Shown here piece by piece: positions 1-7,297 of a DNA stretch of 37,161 bases. The stretch is from positions 1 to 37,161 of the forward strand of contig CAUBJF010000017.1 of the NCBI GenBank assembly GCA_958436175.1, read 5' to 3'. The position numbers were made by a program, and so were the translations under genes. Position 1 is the stretch's first letter; each line of letters begins with the position of its first letter. The DNA comes from an uncultured Muribaculaceae bacterium (GTDB lineage Bacteria > Bacteroidota > Bacteroidia > Bacteroidales > Muribaculaceae). The notes beneath the pieces are model-generated. The model searched no databases. It saw only the letters and a list, made by a program, of their open reading frames with translations, and was not told the DNA's origin.

Positions 1-54
1 CCAACGACCCCGAGATTACAAATCACGTGCTCTGGCCAACTGAGCTAAAGAGGC
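1..54 (-). tRNA. tRNA-Thr (anticodon TGT), 3' part cut by window edge
   Basis: Read on the minus strand from 54 down, the sequence gives a 7-nt acceptor strand GCCTCTT, TA, a D arm GCTC/GAGC, an anticodon arm with loop TTTGTAA (anticodon TGT, threonine), the variable loop GGGTC and the start of the T stem GTTGG. The rest of the T arm and the 3' acceptor strand lie outside the window. The anticodon stem CGTGA/TCTCG has one T-T mismatch at its middle pair; I believe this arm is common in Bacteroidetes tRNA-Thr, so I do not treat it as a pseudogene sign. Confidence 0.85.
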
Positions 55-107
55 ATTTTTCAATTTTCTCTTGCTGCGGGAGCAATGTCTTTTCCCGTTT
101 GCGGTTG

Positions 108-139
108 CAAAGTTACGCAATGTTTTCTCTCCCACCAAA
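108..139 (-). promoter_or_regulatory. Bacteroidetes-type promoter for the tRNA
   Basis: On the minus strand there is TAACTTTG at 108-115 (consensus TAnnTTTG) and TTTG at 136-139, with a spacer of exactly 20 bp. It lies 53 bp upstream of the tRNA 5' end and points towards it. Confidence 0.7.
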
Positions 140-274
140 TATTTTTGCATTTTTTTGTTCTAAAAAATCGTCAAGTAATCACATGTCTTTGATTTTCAGC
201 CCCGGCGAGCCCCGGCGCATAGTGCTTTCGCTGTAAAATTGAGTTAATCGCTCTCTCAATTCGATTTTTTAGCT

Positions 275-282
275 TATCTTTG
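275..282 (+). promoter_or_regulatory. -7 promoter element upstream of the barrel gene
   Basis: TATCTTTG followed by C matches the Bacteroidetes -7 consensus TAnnTTTG. It ends 29 bp before the ATG at 312. No convincing -33 TTTG is seen at the right distance. Confidence 0.6.
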
Positions 283-311
283 CGCCTATATTACGTCATG
301 ACACAAATATA

Positions 312-950
312 ATGAGAAATATCCGTCTTCTGGCAGTCCTTGCCCTCGCATTCATCCTTGCACCTTCCGCTATGTCCCAGTTCCGCTATGCACCGATTGC
401 GGGCGTCACCTACAACGACCTCAAGTTCCGTCAGGATATAGTCAAAATAGGAAAGCTTGTCGGCATGCAGGCCGGCGTTCAGGGAGAGCTCATGTTCCCG
501 GGTATCGGATTCGGCATCGACATAGGCCTTCTCTACAATCTTACCGGTGCTTCCGTAGACTTGGGCAGCCGTAAGATATGGGCAGCCGACGGCTTCAGAA
601 AGACCAACGTAGAGCTACACAATATCCAGATACCGCTGCATCTACGCTTCAAATGGACCCGCATGAGCGGCATCGAGGACTACATAGCGCCTTTTGTCTA
701 TGGCGGTCCGGACTTCTCCTTCACAGTTGCCCACAGCAGCGCCAAAGGCAATCCCGGAACCGGCGATCCCTTCAAATTCTCCGGGGGCGACTTCAGCCTC
801 ACGGCAGGCGGCGGCTTCGAGCTGTGGAAACGCTGGCAGCTCTCCGTCCAGTACACATGGGGGATGTCCTACCTTGTCAAGACAGTGAAACTCGACAACT
901 ACAGCGCCCGTAACCGCCAGTGGGCTGTCCGTCTCGCTTATTTCTTCTGA
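312..950 (+). CDS. PorT-like outer membrane beta-barrel protein
   Basis: This 212-residue protein has a Sec signal peptide (about residues 1-22, ending SAMSQ). The rest is built of alternating hydrophobic/polar strands rich in glycine and aromatic residues, ends in phenylalanine (RLAYFF), and has repeated GGG/GGP turns. This is the pattern of the small 8-strand outer membrane barrels of Bacteroidetes (PorT / OMP_b-brl family). The family includes an assembly factor of type IX secretion, but many members have no known role, and nothing here shows a T9SS link. The ATG at 312 is the first in frame after the -7 element at 275-282. The 3' end overlaps the convergent gene by 13 bp. Family call fairly sure; function unknown. 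Confidence 0.75.
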   Translation: MRNIRLLAVLALAFILAPSAMSQFRYAPIAGVTYNDLKFRQDIVKIGKLVGMQAGVQGELMFPGIGFGIDIGLLYNLTGASVDLGSRKIWAADGFRKTNVELHNIQIPLHLRFKWTRMSGIEDYIAPFVYGGPDFSFTVAHSSAKGNPGTGDPFKFSGGDFSLTAGGGFELWKRWQLSVQYTWGMSYLVKTVKLDNYSARNRQWAVRLAYFF

Positions 951-1414
951 TTGAGTCTGTCGTAAGCAGGTATATCGGGAAGGAAGCAGTATGAAGCTCC
1001 TTCGAAACGGCAGCAGTAATGCGACATGCCGTTGCTGACAATCAGGTAGGGGGCATCCATTACTATATTATAGCGTGCGATCTGGTCGAAAACCTTCTGC
1101 GTGACGCGCACCTTAGGAGCTTTATACTCGACCACCACCAAGGGTTTCATCGTCCGGCTGAACACCACAGTGTCGCACCGTCGCGACAGACCGTTGAGCC
1201 TGATACCGACCTCATTGCCTATCAGTCCGGCGGGGAATCCTCTCTCCTTTACAAGGAAATTGACGAAATGCTGACGCACCCATTCTTCGGGAGTGAGCGC
1301 CACCCATTGTCTCCGGATGGCATCATAAATCTCCAGACCTCCGCGACGCGAATCTGCATCGGGCCGCAGCAGAGCTTCAAAAGACGGAAGATTTAAGCGA
1401 GGAAGTGTGTCCAT
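938..1414 (-). CDS. Type I restriction HsdR N-terminal-domain protein (orphan)
   Basis: This 158-residue protein consists of little more than the HSDR_N nuclease-type domain. It shows the PD-(D/E)XK arrangement: an acidic residue in RRCDTVVF (about residues 97-104) and, about 20 residues on, VVVEYKAPK with the E-x-K pair. The DEAD-box translocase domains of a true HsdR (about 1,000 residues) are absent, and no hsdM or hsdS genes are nearby. It is therefore not a restriction subunit in the usual sense. As far as I know, this short form next to holA is frequent in Bacteroidales. The gene is divergent from holA (43 bp between start codons) and converges with the barrel gene, overlapping its last 13 bp. 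It could be a DNA repair or nucleic-acid nuclease; substrate unknown. Confidence 0.75.
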   Translation of the reverse strand: MDTLPRLNLPSFEALLRPDADSRRGGLEIYDAIRRQWVALTPEEWVRQHFVNFLVKERGFPAGLIGNEVGIRLNGLSRRCDTVVFSRTMKPLVVVEYKAPKVRVTQKVFDQIARYNIVMDAPYLIVSNGMSHYCCRFEGASYCFLPDIPAYDRLNQKK

Positions 1415-1424
1415 GTCGTAAAAT

Positions 1425-1444
1425 TTTGCGTAAATTTACGCAAA
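1425..1444. repeat. Perfect 20-bp palindrome between divergent genes
   Basis: TTTGCGTAAATTTACGCAAA is its own reverse complement over all 20 bases. It sits in the 43-bp gap between the divergent starts of the HsdR-N gene and holA. Its right arm overlaps a minus-strand -7 element (1441-1448). It looks like an operator for a dimeric repressor; no cognate regulator is visible. Confidence 0.6.
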
Positions 1445-1448
1445 TTTA
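1441..1448 (-). promoter_or_regulatory. -7 element for the HsdR-N gene
   Basis: On the minus strand this reads TAAATTTG, an exact TAnnTTTG match, 26 bp upstream of the ATG at 1414. No clear -33 is seen. It overlaps the 20-bp palindrome, so occupancy of the palindrome would block it. Confidence 0.5.
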
Positions 1449-1457
1449 TCGAACTGC

Positions 1458-2492
1458 ATGGCTGCATTACCTCCCAATACCTTTGAAGGCATACGCAAAT
1501 CGCTAAAAGACAAGCAGTACTCGCCGGTATATTTTCTTCACGGCGAGGAAGGCTACTATATCGATGCGTTAGCAAAAGAATTCGAGAACATACTGAGCGA
1601 AGACGAGAAAGTCTTCAACCAATACGTGCTTTATGCCCCCGAGACAGAACCGTCGCAGGTCATGGAGCTGTGCCGCCGCATACCTGTCATGGCCGACCAT
1701 CAGGTTGTCATACTGAAAGAAGCCCAGGGCATACGCGCAGACAAACTTGCCAAACTTGCCCCCTACCTTGAATCGCCTGTACCGTCGACGATACTCGTCG
1801 TATGCTGCCGCGGAGCATCCGTAAAAGGCAAAGAGCTGACGGCAGCCTTGAAAAAAGGCAATGCAGTCGTATTCGAGTCAAAAAAAGTCGCCGACTACAA
1901 CATACCGGCCGTAGCAGGAAGCTACATAAAGGCCAAAGGCATGAGTGCCGACCAGAAAGCGCTCGAAATGCTTCGCGACTTTATCGGTGCGGACCTGAGC
2001 CGCATGTTCAACGAAATCGACAAACTCGCAGCCTTGCTGCCCGAACGTGCTGCAATCACTCCCGAAGTAATCGAGCGTCACATCGGAGTAAGCAAGGAAT
2101 ACAACTCATTCGAACTTATCGATGCCGTGGCAGCGCGCGACCCGAAGCGCGTGTTCCGTATCTTAGCATACTTCAAGAGCAATCCGAAAGCGGTACCTCT
2201 GGTTATGGCGAGCGCCGGTGTCTTCAATCTTTTCGCCGACCTGCTCATAGCCTACTATGCCACCGACCGCAGCGACAGCGGGCTCATGGCTGAACTGGGA
2301 CTGAAAAATTCGTTCGGCCTGAGGCGCATCCGCACAGGCATGAGCAACTACACAGCCATGCAAGTCGTCGAAATAATATCGGCTATAAGAGATTTCGATG
2401 TCAAGAGTAAAGGTGTCGGGTCTCGTCAGAACGAGCATCTGCTCTTCCACGACCTGATGTACCACATAATCACTGCCCCCGGCCGTCTTTGA
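1458..2492 (+). CDS. holA: DNA polymerase III subunit delta
   Basis: This 344-residue protein is the delta subunit of the clamp loader, which opens the beta sliding clamp. The order of features fits the family. An N-terminal stretch with YFLHGEEGYYIDAL (about residues 24-37) corresponds to the degenerate P-loop-like segment. Next comes an AAA+-like lid region with DLSRMFNEIDKLAAL (about 174-188), then a C-terminal helical collar domain. Length matches the usual 330-345. The ATG at 1458 is the first in frame after the shared intergenic region. The 3' end overlaps the convergent minus-strand gene by 23 bp. Assignment is firm. Confidence 0.93.
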   Translation: MAALPPNTFEGIRKSLKDKQYSPVYFLHGEEGYYIDALAKEFENILSEDEKVFNQYVLYAPETEPSQVMELCRRIPVMADHQVVILKEAQGIRADKLAKLAPYLESPVPSTILVVCCRGASVKGKELTAALKKGNAVVFESKKVADYNIPAVAGSYIKAKGMSADQKALEMLRDFIGADLSRMFNEIDKLAALLPERAAITPEVIERHIGVSKEYNSFELIDAVAARDPKRVFRILAYFKSNPKAVPLVMASAGVFNLFADLLIAYYATDRSDSGLMAELGLKNSFGLRRIRTGMSNYTAMQVVEIISAIRDFDVKSKGVGSRQNEHLLFHDLMYHIITAPGRL

Positions 2493-3327
2493 CAATATCT
2501 TCTGGTCGACGGCGAACAAAAGCATCGATAAAACTGCCCGGGGTGGCATTGACGATGGTAACGCCTCGCGAATCGGCATAATCCCTTATCTGCATATAAC
2601 TTCGGAAAGCGACTGCGAAGCTCTCTACAATTGTATGGAGAGCATAACCTCTGTACTCATGACGGACGCGCTCCTCTTCGCGGCTGTCCTCCTTATAAAA
2701 ATGCGGCTGAACCGACACGACTTCATTGTCGTCCGTCACCGACAAAGTCTTCATCCATGAATGATCGGCACCGACTATGACAATATCGTCGAATCCTGCC
2801 TCCATCGCAAGCATAACCGCCGGAATCAGGACGTTACGAGGGCGTGGCATCCCAAGCCCCTTGCGGTAGGCGAGATGGGAGAAGCACTTGAAACCTTCTA
2901 CACCAATGCCGTTGAAGCCCTCGACCTGGACTGAAGCGCCGCCAAGCCGTCGGCAAGCGAGCTTGCGGTAACGCACAGGCACATACAGAGTCATAGGCCA
3001 GGCGACAGTCCTCAGGACAGACCACAGGCGGTCGACATTGGCATCACTACCTTCTGCAATAAAAAAATGCGGATCGGCCAGGACATAAAAACGAGGTTTC
3101 AGCTCGACGAAGACAGGGGCGCCTGCTGCGAAATTGACTGCCATTGTAGGCCACTTCTCCAACAAAGCCCTATGGTTTTCAATAGTATCATTGAGGGAGG
3201 GGCCATTGCCCATAACGACAATACGGCCACCAGATACGACCTTTTTGACTGAAGAAGGGCGCGACTGAAGAGCTATCTTGACGAGGCTCTTTCCGCTTGC
3301 AAAGAGATTGTCGACAAATGAGGCCAT
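2470..3327 (-). CDS. DUF115 / MptE-like protein, possibly sugar-transfer related
   Basis: This 285-residue soluble protein has a GNGPSLN motif near residue 40, typical of DUF115/MAF-type proteins, where it lies in a nucleotide- or CMP-sugar-binding pocket. It also has VIVGADHSW (about residues 184-192). Family members include archaeal 6-hydroxymethylpterin diphosphokinase, motility-associated factors that glycosylate flagellin, and many surface-polysaccharide cluster proteins. No flagellar genes are present, so a glycan role is more likely, but this is inference. I place the start at 3327 (MASFVDNLF), one base after the stop of the upstream SDR gene. An in-frame ATG at 3354 would overlap that gene. 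The two are probably translationally coupled. Confidence 0.6.
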   Translation of the reverse strand: MASFVDNLFASGKSLVKIALQSRPSSVKKVVSGGRIVVMGNGPSLNDTIENHRALLEKWPTMAVNFAAGAPVFVELKPRFYVLADPHFFIAEGSDANVDRLWSVLRTVAWPMTLYVPVRYRKLACRRLGGASVQVEGFNGIGVEGFKCFSHLAYRKGLGMPRPRNVLIPAVMLAMEAGFDDIVIVGADHSWMKTLSVTDDNEVVSVQPHFYKEDSREEERVRHEYRGYALHTIVESFAVAFRSYMQIRDYADSRGVTIVNATPGSFIDAFVRRRPEDIVKDGRGQ

Positions 3328-3328
3328 A

Positions 3329-4039
3329 CTATAAACTCGTTTCGTCGTAAACATGAGTGCGAAGATATTCCGTCACCTCATGCGGATGGAATTCAGGGAA
3401 AGCGGCACGCAATCTTTCGGAGCTGAAAGTACGCGTAGTTGTGTATTTGACGTAGCGAGGGCCATAGACCTTACGCCCGAACCATTGCTGAGGACGTGTG
3501 CTGAGGGTTGACACACGCTTGTTACGCATCCGGTATGCAAGAGCTTCGACAAAATCATGAAGCATAGGATCTGTACCGTCGCTTACATTATATATATAGA
3601 CTCCTTCTTCCGGCTCTTTGGAAGCAAGGATGCCCACAAGTTCTGCGACATCGGAGGCATGGACGGTCGAGAGCCGTGCTTCATTGCCGGGGAAATGGAA
3701 GAAGAGCCCTCTCCATATCGAAGCAGCCAACTCTGCGGGATAGCCTGTCATCCCCGTACCGACTATATTCGGACAACGCAGTATAAATGCGGGAAGGGGA
3801 ACGACGGCCTTACGGAATTTCTCTTCATCCTTGTACCATACAGAGGAAGTATCTACTGCTGTTTCCTCCCCTACTCCGATATGCTCACCTTCGCCATAAA
3901 CATCGCAGGACGAAATCATTACAGCCATATCGGCACCGGCGGTATCGTCCAGACCTACAATCTTAGCAGGAGACAGCACACGGTTCAAGTAAGGCATCAG
4001 GAATTCCTTTCCGGGAGCATAGATCAATATTTTTTCCAT
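3329..4039 (-). CDS. Short NAD-dependent epimerase/dehydratase-like protein (extended SDR)
   Basis: This 236-residue protein resembles the extended SDR (sugar nucleotide epimerase) family. It has SSCDVYGEGE (about residues 41-50), FILRCPNIVGTGM (about 84-96) and the STVHASDVAELV stretch (about 123-134), a typical substrate-domain motif. It is shorter than the usual 300-330 residues. The N-terminal GxxGxxG dinucleotide loop is replaced by ILIYAPGKEFLMPYL, and no clear YxxxK is seen, so cofactor binding is uncertain. Start at 4039 (MEKILIYAP) is chosen because a -7 element (4063-4070) lies just upstream; a longer frame to 4135 would run through that promoter. It forms an operon with the DUF115-like gene. 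Confidence 0.65.
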   Translation of the reverse strand: MEKILIYAPGKEFLMPYLNRVLSPAKIVGLDDTAGADMAVMISSCDVYGEGEHIGVGEETAVDTSSVWYKDEEKFRKAVVPLPAFILRCPNIVGTGMTGYPAELAASIWRGLFFHFPGNEARLSTVHASDVAELVGILASKEPEEGVYIYNVSDGTDPMLHDFVEALAYRMRNKRVSTLSTRPQQWFGRKVYGPRYVKYTTTRTFSSERLRAAFPEFHPHEVTEYLRTHVYDETSL

Positions 4040-4062
4040 TACGGGGAGGTCTTTTATATACG

Positions 4063-4070
4063 CAAAAGTA
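4063..4070 (-). promoter_or_regulatory. -7 element for the SDR/DUF115 operon
   Basis: Minus-strand TACTTTTG followed by C matches TAnnTTTG and ends 23 bp before the ATG at 4039. It supports the shorter start of the SDR gene. Confidence 0.6.
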
Positions 4071-4112
4071 CAAAAAAAAGAGATAAAGGCTGTCCGAAAC
4101 AGATAAAAATGG

Positions 4113-4120
4113 TAAATTTG
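4113..4120 (+). promoter_or_regulatory. -7 element for the glsA operon
   Basis: TAAATTTG followed by C matches TAnnTTTG and lies 17 bp before the glsA ATG at 4138, implying a very short leader. It is divergent from the element at 4063-4070, so the two operons share a compact control region. Confidence 0.6.
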
Positions 4121-4137
4121 CAGTTTAGAACACAAGC

Positions 4138-4968
4138 ATGTCCGTGACAGAGCCCATAAATATTAATGTAGGGTCCGTCCTTTCCGCACGGTTGGGACGT
4201 GGAGTCCGATGGATACCGCACTTTGCAGTTCGATGGTTGGAGAATCTTATCCACCAAGACGATATGAACGAGCTCCTGCGAGAAGCCTTTCCTCGTCGGA
4301 GCGCAGATTTCTGCCGGTTCGTACTGGACAAGCTCGATATCGAGCTCGACGTACAAGGCGACATGCTACTGCCTTCCGACGGACGATGTGTATTCGTCTG
4401 CAACCACCCTCTGGGGGGACTCGACGGTATCGCGCTCATCGATTGGTTCACGCGCCACTACGGTAAGCCCGTTCACTTTGTAGTCAACGACCTTCTGGAT
4501 GCCGTAGAACCTCTTCGCGGATGTTTCGTCCCCATCAACAAGCACGGCAGCCAGAGCCGTGAGGCTGTCAATATACTCGACGAGGCGTTCCGGAGCGATG
4601 ACCCTATACTCATGTTCCCTGCCGGGCTTGTGTCGCGCCGCGGCAAAGACGGCAGAATAGCCGACTTGACATGGCACAAAATGTTCGTTCACAAAGCTAA
4701 AGAGCACTGCCGCGATATTGTTCCGCTGTATTTCGAAGGCCACAATACCCCGACGTTCTACCGTTTTGCGCAACTTCGCAAGAATCTCGGTATTTCTTTC
4801 AATATAGAGATGATCCTGCTTCCTCGCGAAGTATTCCTTGCCAAGGGCTCTCGTTATGTATTGCACTGCGGCAAAGCCATACCCTATACCTCTCTTCCCG
4901 ACGGCGCCGGGGCGAAAGCCACGGCAGCCGATATACGACAGATTGTTTATTCTCTCCCAAGCAGATAG
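4138..4968 (+). CDS. glsA: Glycine lipid O-acyltransferase GlsA (hemolysin/PlsC-like acyltransferase)
   Basis: This 276-residue acyltransferase of the PlsC/LPLAT superfamily carries the catalytic NHPLGGLDG motif (His90, Asp96) and FPAGLVSR (about 160-167), the counterpart of the FPEG phosphate-binding motif. In Bacteroides, GlsA adds the second fatty acid, as an ester on the 3-hydroxyl of N-acyl glycine, to finish glycine lipids. That pathway is known from the B. thetaiotaomicron glsB/glsA pair. Here the gene is followed 3 bp later by the matching N-acyltransferase, which makes this assignment much stronger than a generic lysophospholipid acyltransferase. It likely works at the inner face of the cytoplasmic membrane. 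It is the first gene of a four-gene operon. Confidence 0.82.
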   Translation: MSVTEPININVGSVLSARLGRGVRWIPHFAVRWLENLIHQDDMNELLREAFPRRSADFCRFVLDKLDIELDVQGDMLLPSDGRCVFVCNHPLGGLDGIALIDWFTRHYGKPVHFVVNDLLDAVEPLRGCFVPINKHGSQSREAVNILDEAFRSDDPILMFPAGLVSRRGKDGRIADLTWHKMFVHKAKEHCRDIVPLYFEGHNTPTFYRFAQLRKNLGISFNIEMILLPREVFLAKGSRYVLHCGKAIPYTSLPDGAGAKATAADIRQIVYSLPSR

Positions 4969-4971
4969 ACT

Positions 4972-5901
4972 ATGACCGAACCAATCATAGACCCGATAGA
5001 TACAGACCTCATAGAATCGGAGCTCACCCCGGAACGTTTCCTACGCACCACCAACAAGGGGAATAACCATATATACGTTGTCGATGCGTTCAACGCGCCC
5101 AATACAATGCGCGAGATAGGGCGGCTGCGTGAGATATCCTTCCGGAGTGCCGGAGGGGGTACAGGAAAAGAATGTGACATCGATGAATTCGACACTATGG
5201 AGAAGCCGTGCAGCCAACTCATAGTATGGGATCCTGAAAGTCGTCTGATCCTCGGAGGCTACCGCTTCATCTGCGGACGCGACATAGCGATCGACGGAAA
5301 CGGAGCTCCCAGGATAGCGACGAGCCACATGTTCGGTTTCTCCGAAAAGTTCCTCAAGGATTATCTACCCTACACTCTCGAATTGGGCCGCTCCTTCGTG
5401 CGCCCCGAATACCAGAGCTCACGCGCCGGCGCAAAAGCCATCTATGCCCTCGACAATCTCTGGGACGGCCTGGGAAGCCTCACCGTCGTGAATCCGGAGC
5501 TGCGCTACCTCTTCGGCAAGGTGACTATGTACCCGAATTACACGGCCACATGCCGCGACATGATCCTTTACTTTCTCCATCGTTATTTCCCGGACCACGA
5601 CCACCTCGTATGGCCACTCAAACCGCTGCCTTTCCGCTCCGACATAAAAGAGATGGAGAGAATTTTCAAAGGCAACGACTTCAAAGCCGACTTCAGGACA
5701 CTCAATGCCGAAGTACGTCGTTACGGCAACACTATCCCTCCGCTCGTCCATGCCTACATGAGCCTGTCGCCGACGATGAGGATGTTCGGCACGGCCATCA
5801 ACGACGAGTTCGGCGATGTCGAGGAAAGCGGTATCTTCTTCGCAATCGCAGAGATATTCGAAGAAAAGAAACAGAGACACATAAACACATTCCGACCATA
5901 A
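4972..5901 (+). CDS. glsB: Glycine N-acyltransferase GlsB (hemolysin-like GNAT)
   Basis: This 309-residue protein of the hemolysin/OlsB-like GNAT group resembles acyl-homoserine-lactone synthases. It has LREISFRS (about 52-59), the acidic DEFD pattern (about 71-74), GGYRF (about 95-99) and LELGRSFVRPEYQ (about 136-148), which line the acyl-donor pocket in this fold. In Bacteroides, GlsB transfers a 3-hydroxy fatty acid, probably from acyl-ACP, to the amino group of glycine, the committed step of glycine lipid synthesis. An ornithine lipid synthase (OlsB) is the alternative reading; the GlsA partner and the phylum favour glycine. It lies 3 bp after glsA and 25 bp before purB. Confidence 0.82.
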   Translation: MTEPIIDPIDTDLIESELTPERFLRTTNKGNNHIYVVDAFNAPNTMREIGRLREISFRSAGGGTGKECDIDEFDTMEKPCSQLIVWDPESRLILGGYRFICGRDIAIDGNGAPRIATSHMFGFSEKFLKDYLPYTLELGRSFVRPEYQSSRAGAKAIYALDNLWDGLGSLTVVNPELRYLFGKVTMYPNYTATCRDMILYFLHRYFPDHDHLVWPLKPLPFRSDIKEMERIFKGNDFKADFRTLNAEVRRYGNTIPPLVHAYMSLSPTMRMFGTAINDEFGDVEESGIFFAIAEIFEEKKQRHINTFRP

Positions 5902-5926
5902 TAAACCAGCATCCACATATCTACAT

Positions 5927-7288
5927 ATGCAACTTACACCTCTGACGGCCGTATCGCCAGTCGACGGCCGCTACCACTCCAAAAGCGAAGTCCTGGCAGC
6001 TTATTTCTCCGAATATGCAACCATACGCTACCGCGTCAAAGTAGAAATAGAATACTTTATAGCCCTAAGCAATACCGGGCTGCCTCAGTTGCCGCCGCTG
6101 ACTCCTGATACTATCTCAGCCCTGCGCGCCCTCTACTCTCCCGAGAACTTCACCGTCGACGAGGCCCAGAAGGTGAAAACTATCGAACAAACCACGAACC
6201 ACGATGTCAAGGCCGTCGAATACTACCTCAAGGAACAGTTCGACCGACTCGGCCTCGAAAAGACGAAGGAATTCATCCATTTCGGACTCACATCGCAGGA
6301 TATCAACAACACCGCCTTCCCTATGATGCTGTCGGACGCACTCAAGGACGAGATGATTCCTGCATACAAAGAAGTTGCGGGCAAACTCGAAGAGCTGGCA
6401 CACGATTTCGCCAAGGTACCCATGCTCGCCAAGACGCACGGACAGCCTGCCTCCCCTACAACCCTCGGCAAGGAAATCATGGTGTTCGCCTACCGCATGG
6501 AGAAGATTATCTCCGAGCTCGAAGGCATGCGCCTGAGTGGCAAATTCGGCGGAGCTACAGGTAATTTCAACGCCCACCGCACAGCATTCCCGGCTATCGA
6601 CTGGCGCGCCTTCGCAAACGATTTCCTTGTCAATCACCTCGGCATAGACCGCGAACAATGGACCACCCAGATATCGAACTACGACAATCTTGCCGCACAC
6701 TTCGATGCACTTCGCCGCATCAACACCGTGATGCTGGACCTCGACCGAGATATCTGGAGCTACATTTCGATGAACTATTTCAAGCAGCGCATCAAAGCCG
6801 GAGAAGTTGGCTCATCGGCAATGCCGCACAAGGTCAACCCCATCGACTTCGAGAACTCAGAAGGCAACCTCGGCATAGCCGATGCTCTCTTAAGCCATCT
6901 GGCAACGAAGCTGCCTGTATCGCGCCTGCAGCGTGATCTCACCGACTCGACCGTCATCCGCAACATAGGTGTGCCTCTGGCTCATTCGCTCATTGCCGTT
7001 GCATCGACAATGAAGGGGCTCGGCAAGCTGATTCTCAATGAAGCAGCCATCGAAGCCGACCTCGACGACTGCTGGAGCGTCGTAGCAGAAGGCATACAGA
7101 CCATCCTCCGACGTGAAGGCTATCCCAAGCCCTACGAAGCCCTCAAAGCCCTCACACGAACTAACTCAAAAGTCGACGGCAAGGCGATCGCCGACTTCAT
7201 CGACGGTCTTCAGGGCATCAGCGAAGAGGTCCGTGCCGAGCTGCACACTCTCACCCCTGCAAGCTACACAGGCTACACCCTCGACTAA
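5927..7288 (+). CDS. purB: Adenylosuccinate lyase
   Basis: This 453-residue enzyme of the fumarase/aspartase superfamily cleaves SAICAR to AICAR and adenylosuccinate to AMP, both releasing fumarate, in purine synthesis. It shows the N-terminal SPVDGRYHSK motif (about residues 10-19), TSQDINNTAF (about 122-131), KTHGQPASPTTLGKE (about 168-182) with the catalytic His, and the signature loop GSSAMPHKVNPIDFEN (about 296-311) with the flexible catalytic serine. Length and motif order match the E. coli-type PurB. It lies 25 bp after glsB in the same operon; the functional link to lipids is not obvious and may be only cotranscription. Confidence 0.95.
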   Translation: MQLTPLTAVSPVDGRYHSKSEVLAAYFSEYATIRYRVKVEIEYFIALSNTGLPQLPPLTPDTISALRALYSPENFTVDEAQKVKTIEQTTNHDVKAVEYYLKEQFDRLGLEKTKEFIHFGLTSQDINNTAFPMMLSDALKDEMIPAYKEVAGKLEELAHDFAKVPMLAKTHGQPASPTTLGKEIMVFAYRMEKIISELEGMRLSGKFGGATGNFNAHRTAFPAIDWRAFANDFLVNHLGIDREQWTTQISNYDNLAAHFDALRRINTVMLDLDRDIWSYISMNYFKQRIKAGEVGSSAMPHKVNPIDFENSEGNLGIADALLSHLATKLPVSRLQRDLTDSTVIRNIGVPLAHSLIAVASTMKGLGKLILNEAAIEADLDDCWSVVAEGIQTILRREGYPKPYEALKALTRTNSKVDGKAIADFIDGLQGISEEVRAELHTLTPASYTGYTLD

Positions 7289-7297
7289 TAAAAGAGG

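Noticed and set aside
1..54. tRNA pseudogene because of the T-T mismatch in the anticodon stem
   Set aside because: All other visible arms pair properly, and I believe this anticodon arm is common in the phylum.
938..1414. Type I restriction-modification system
   Set aside because: Only a stand-alone N-terminal domain is present, with no hsdM, hsdS or helicase domains.
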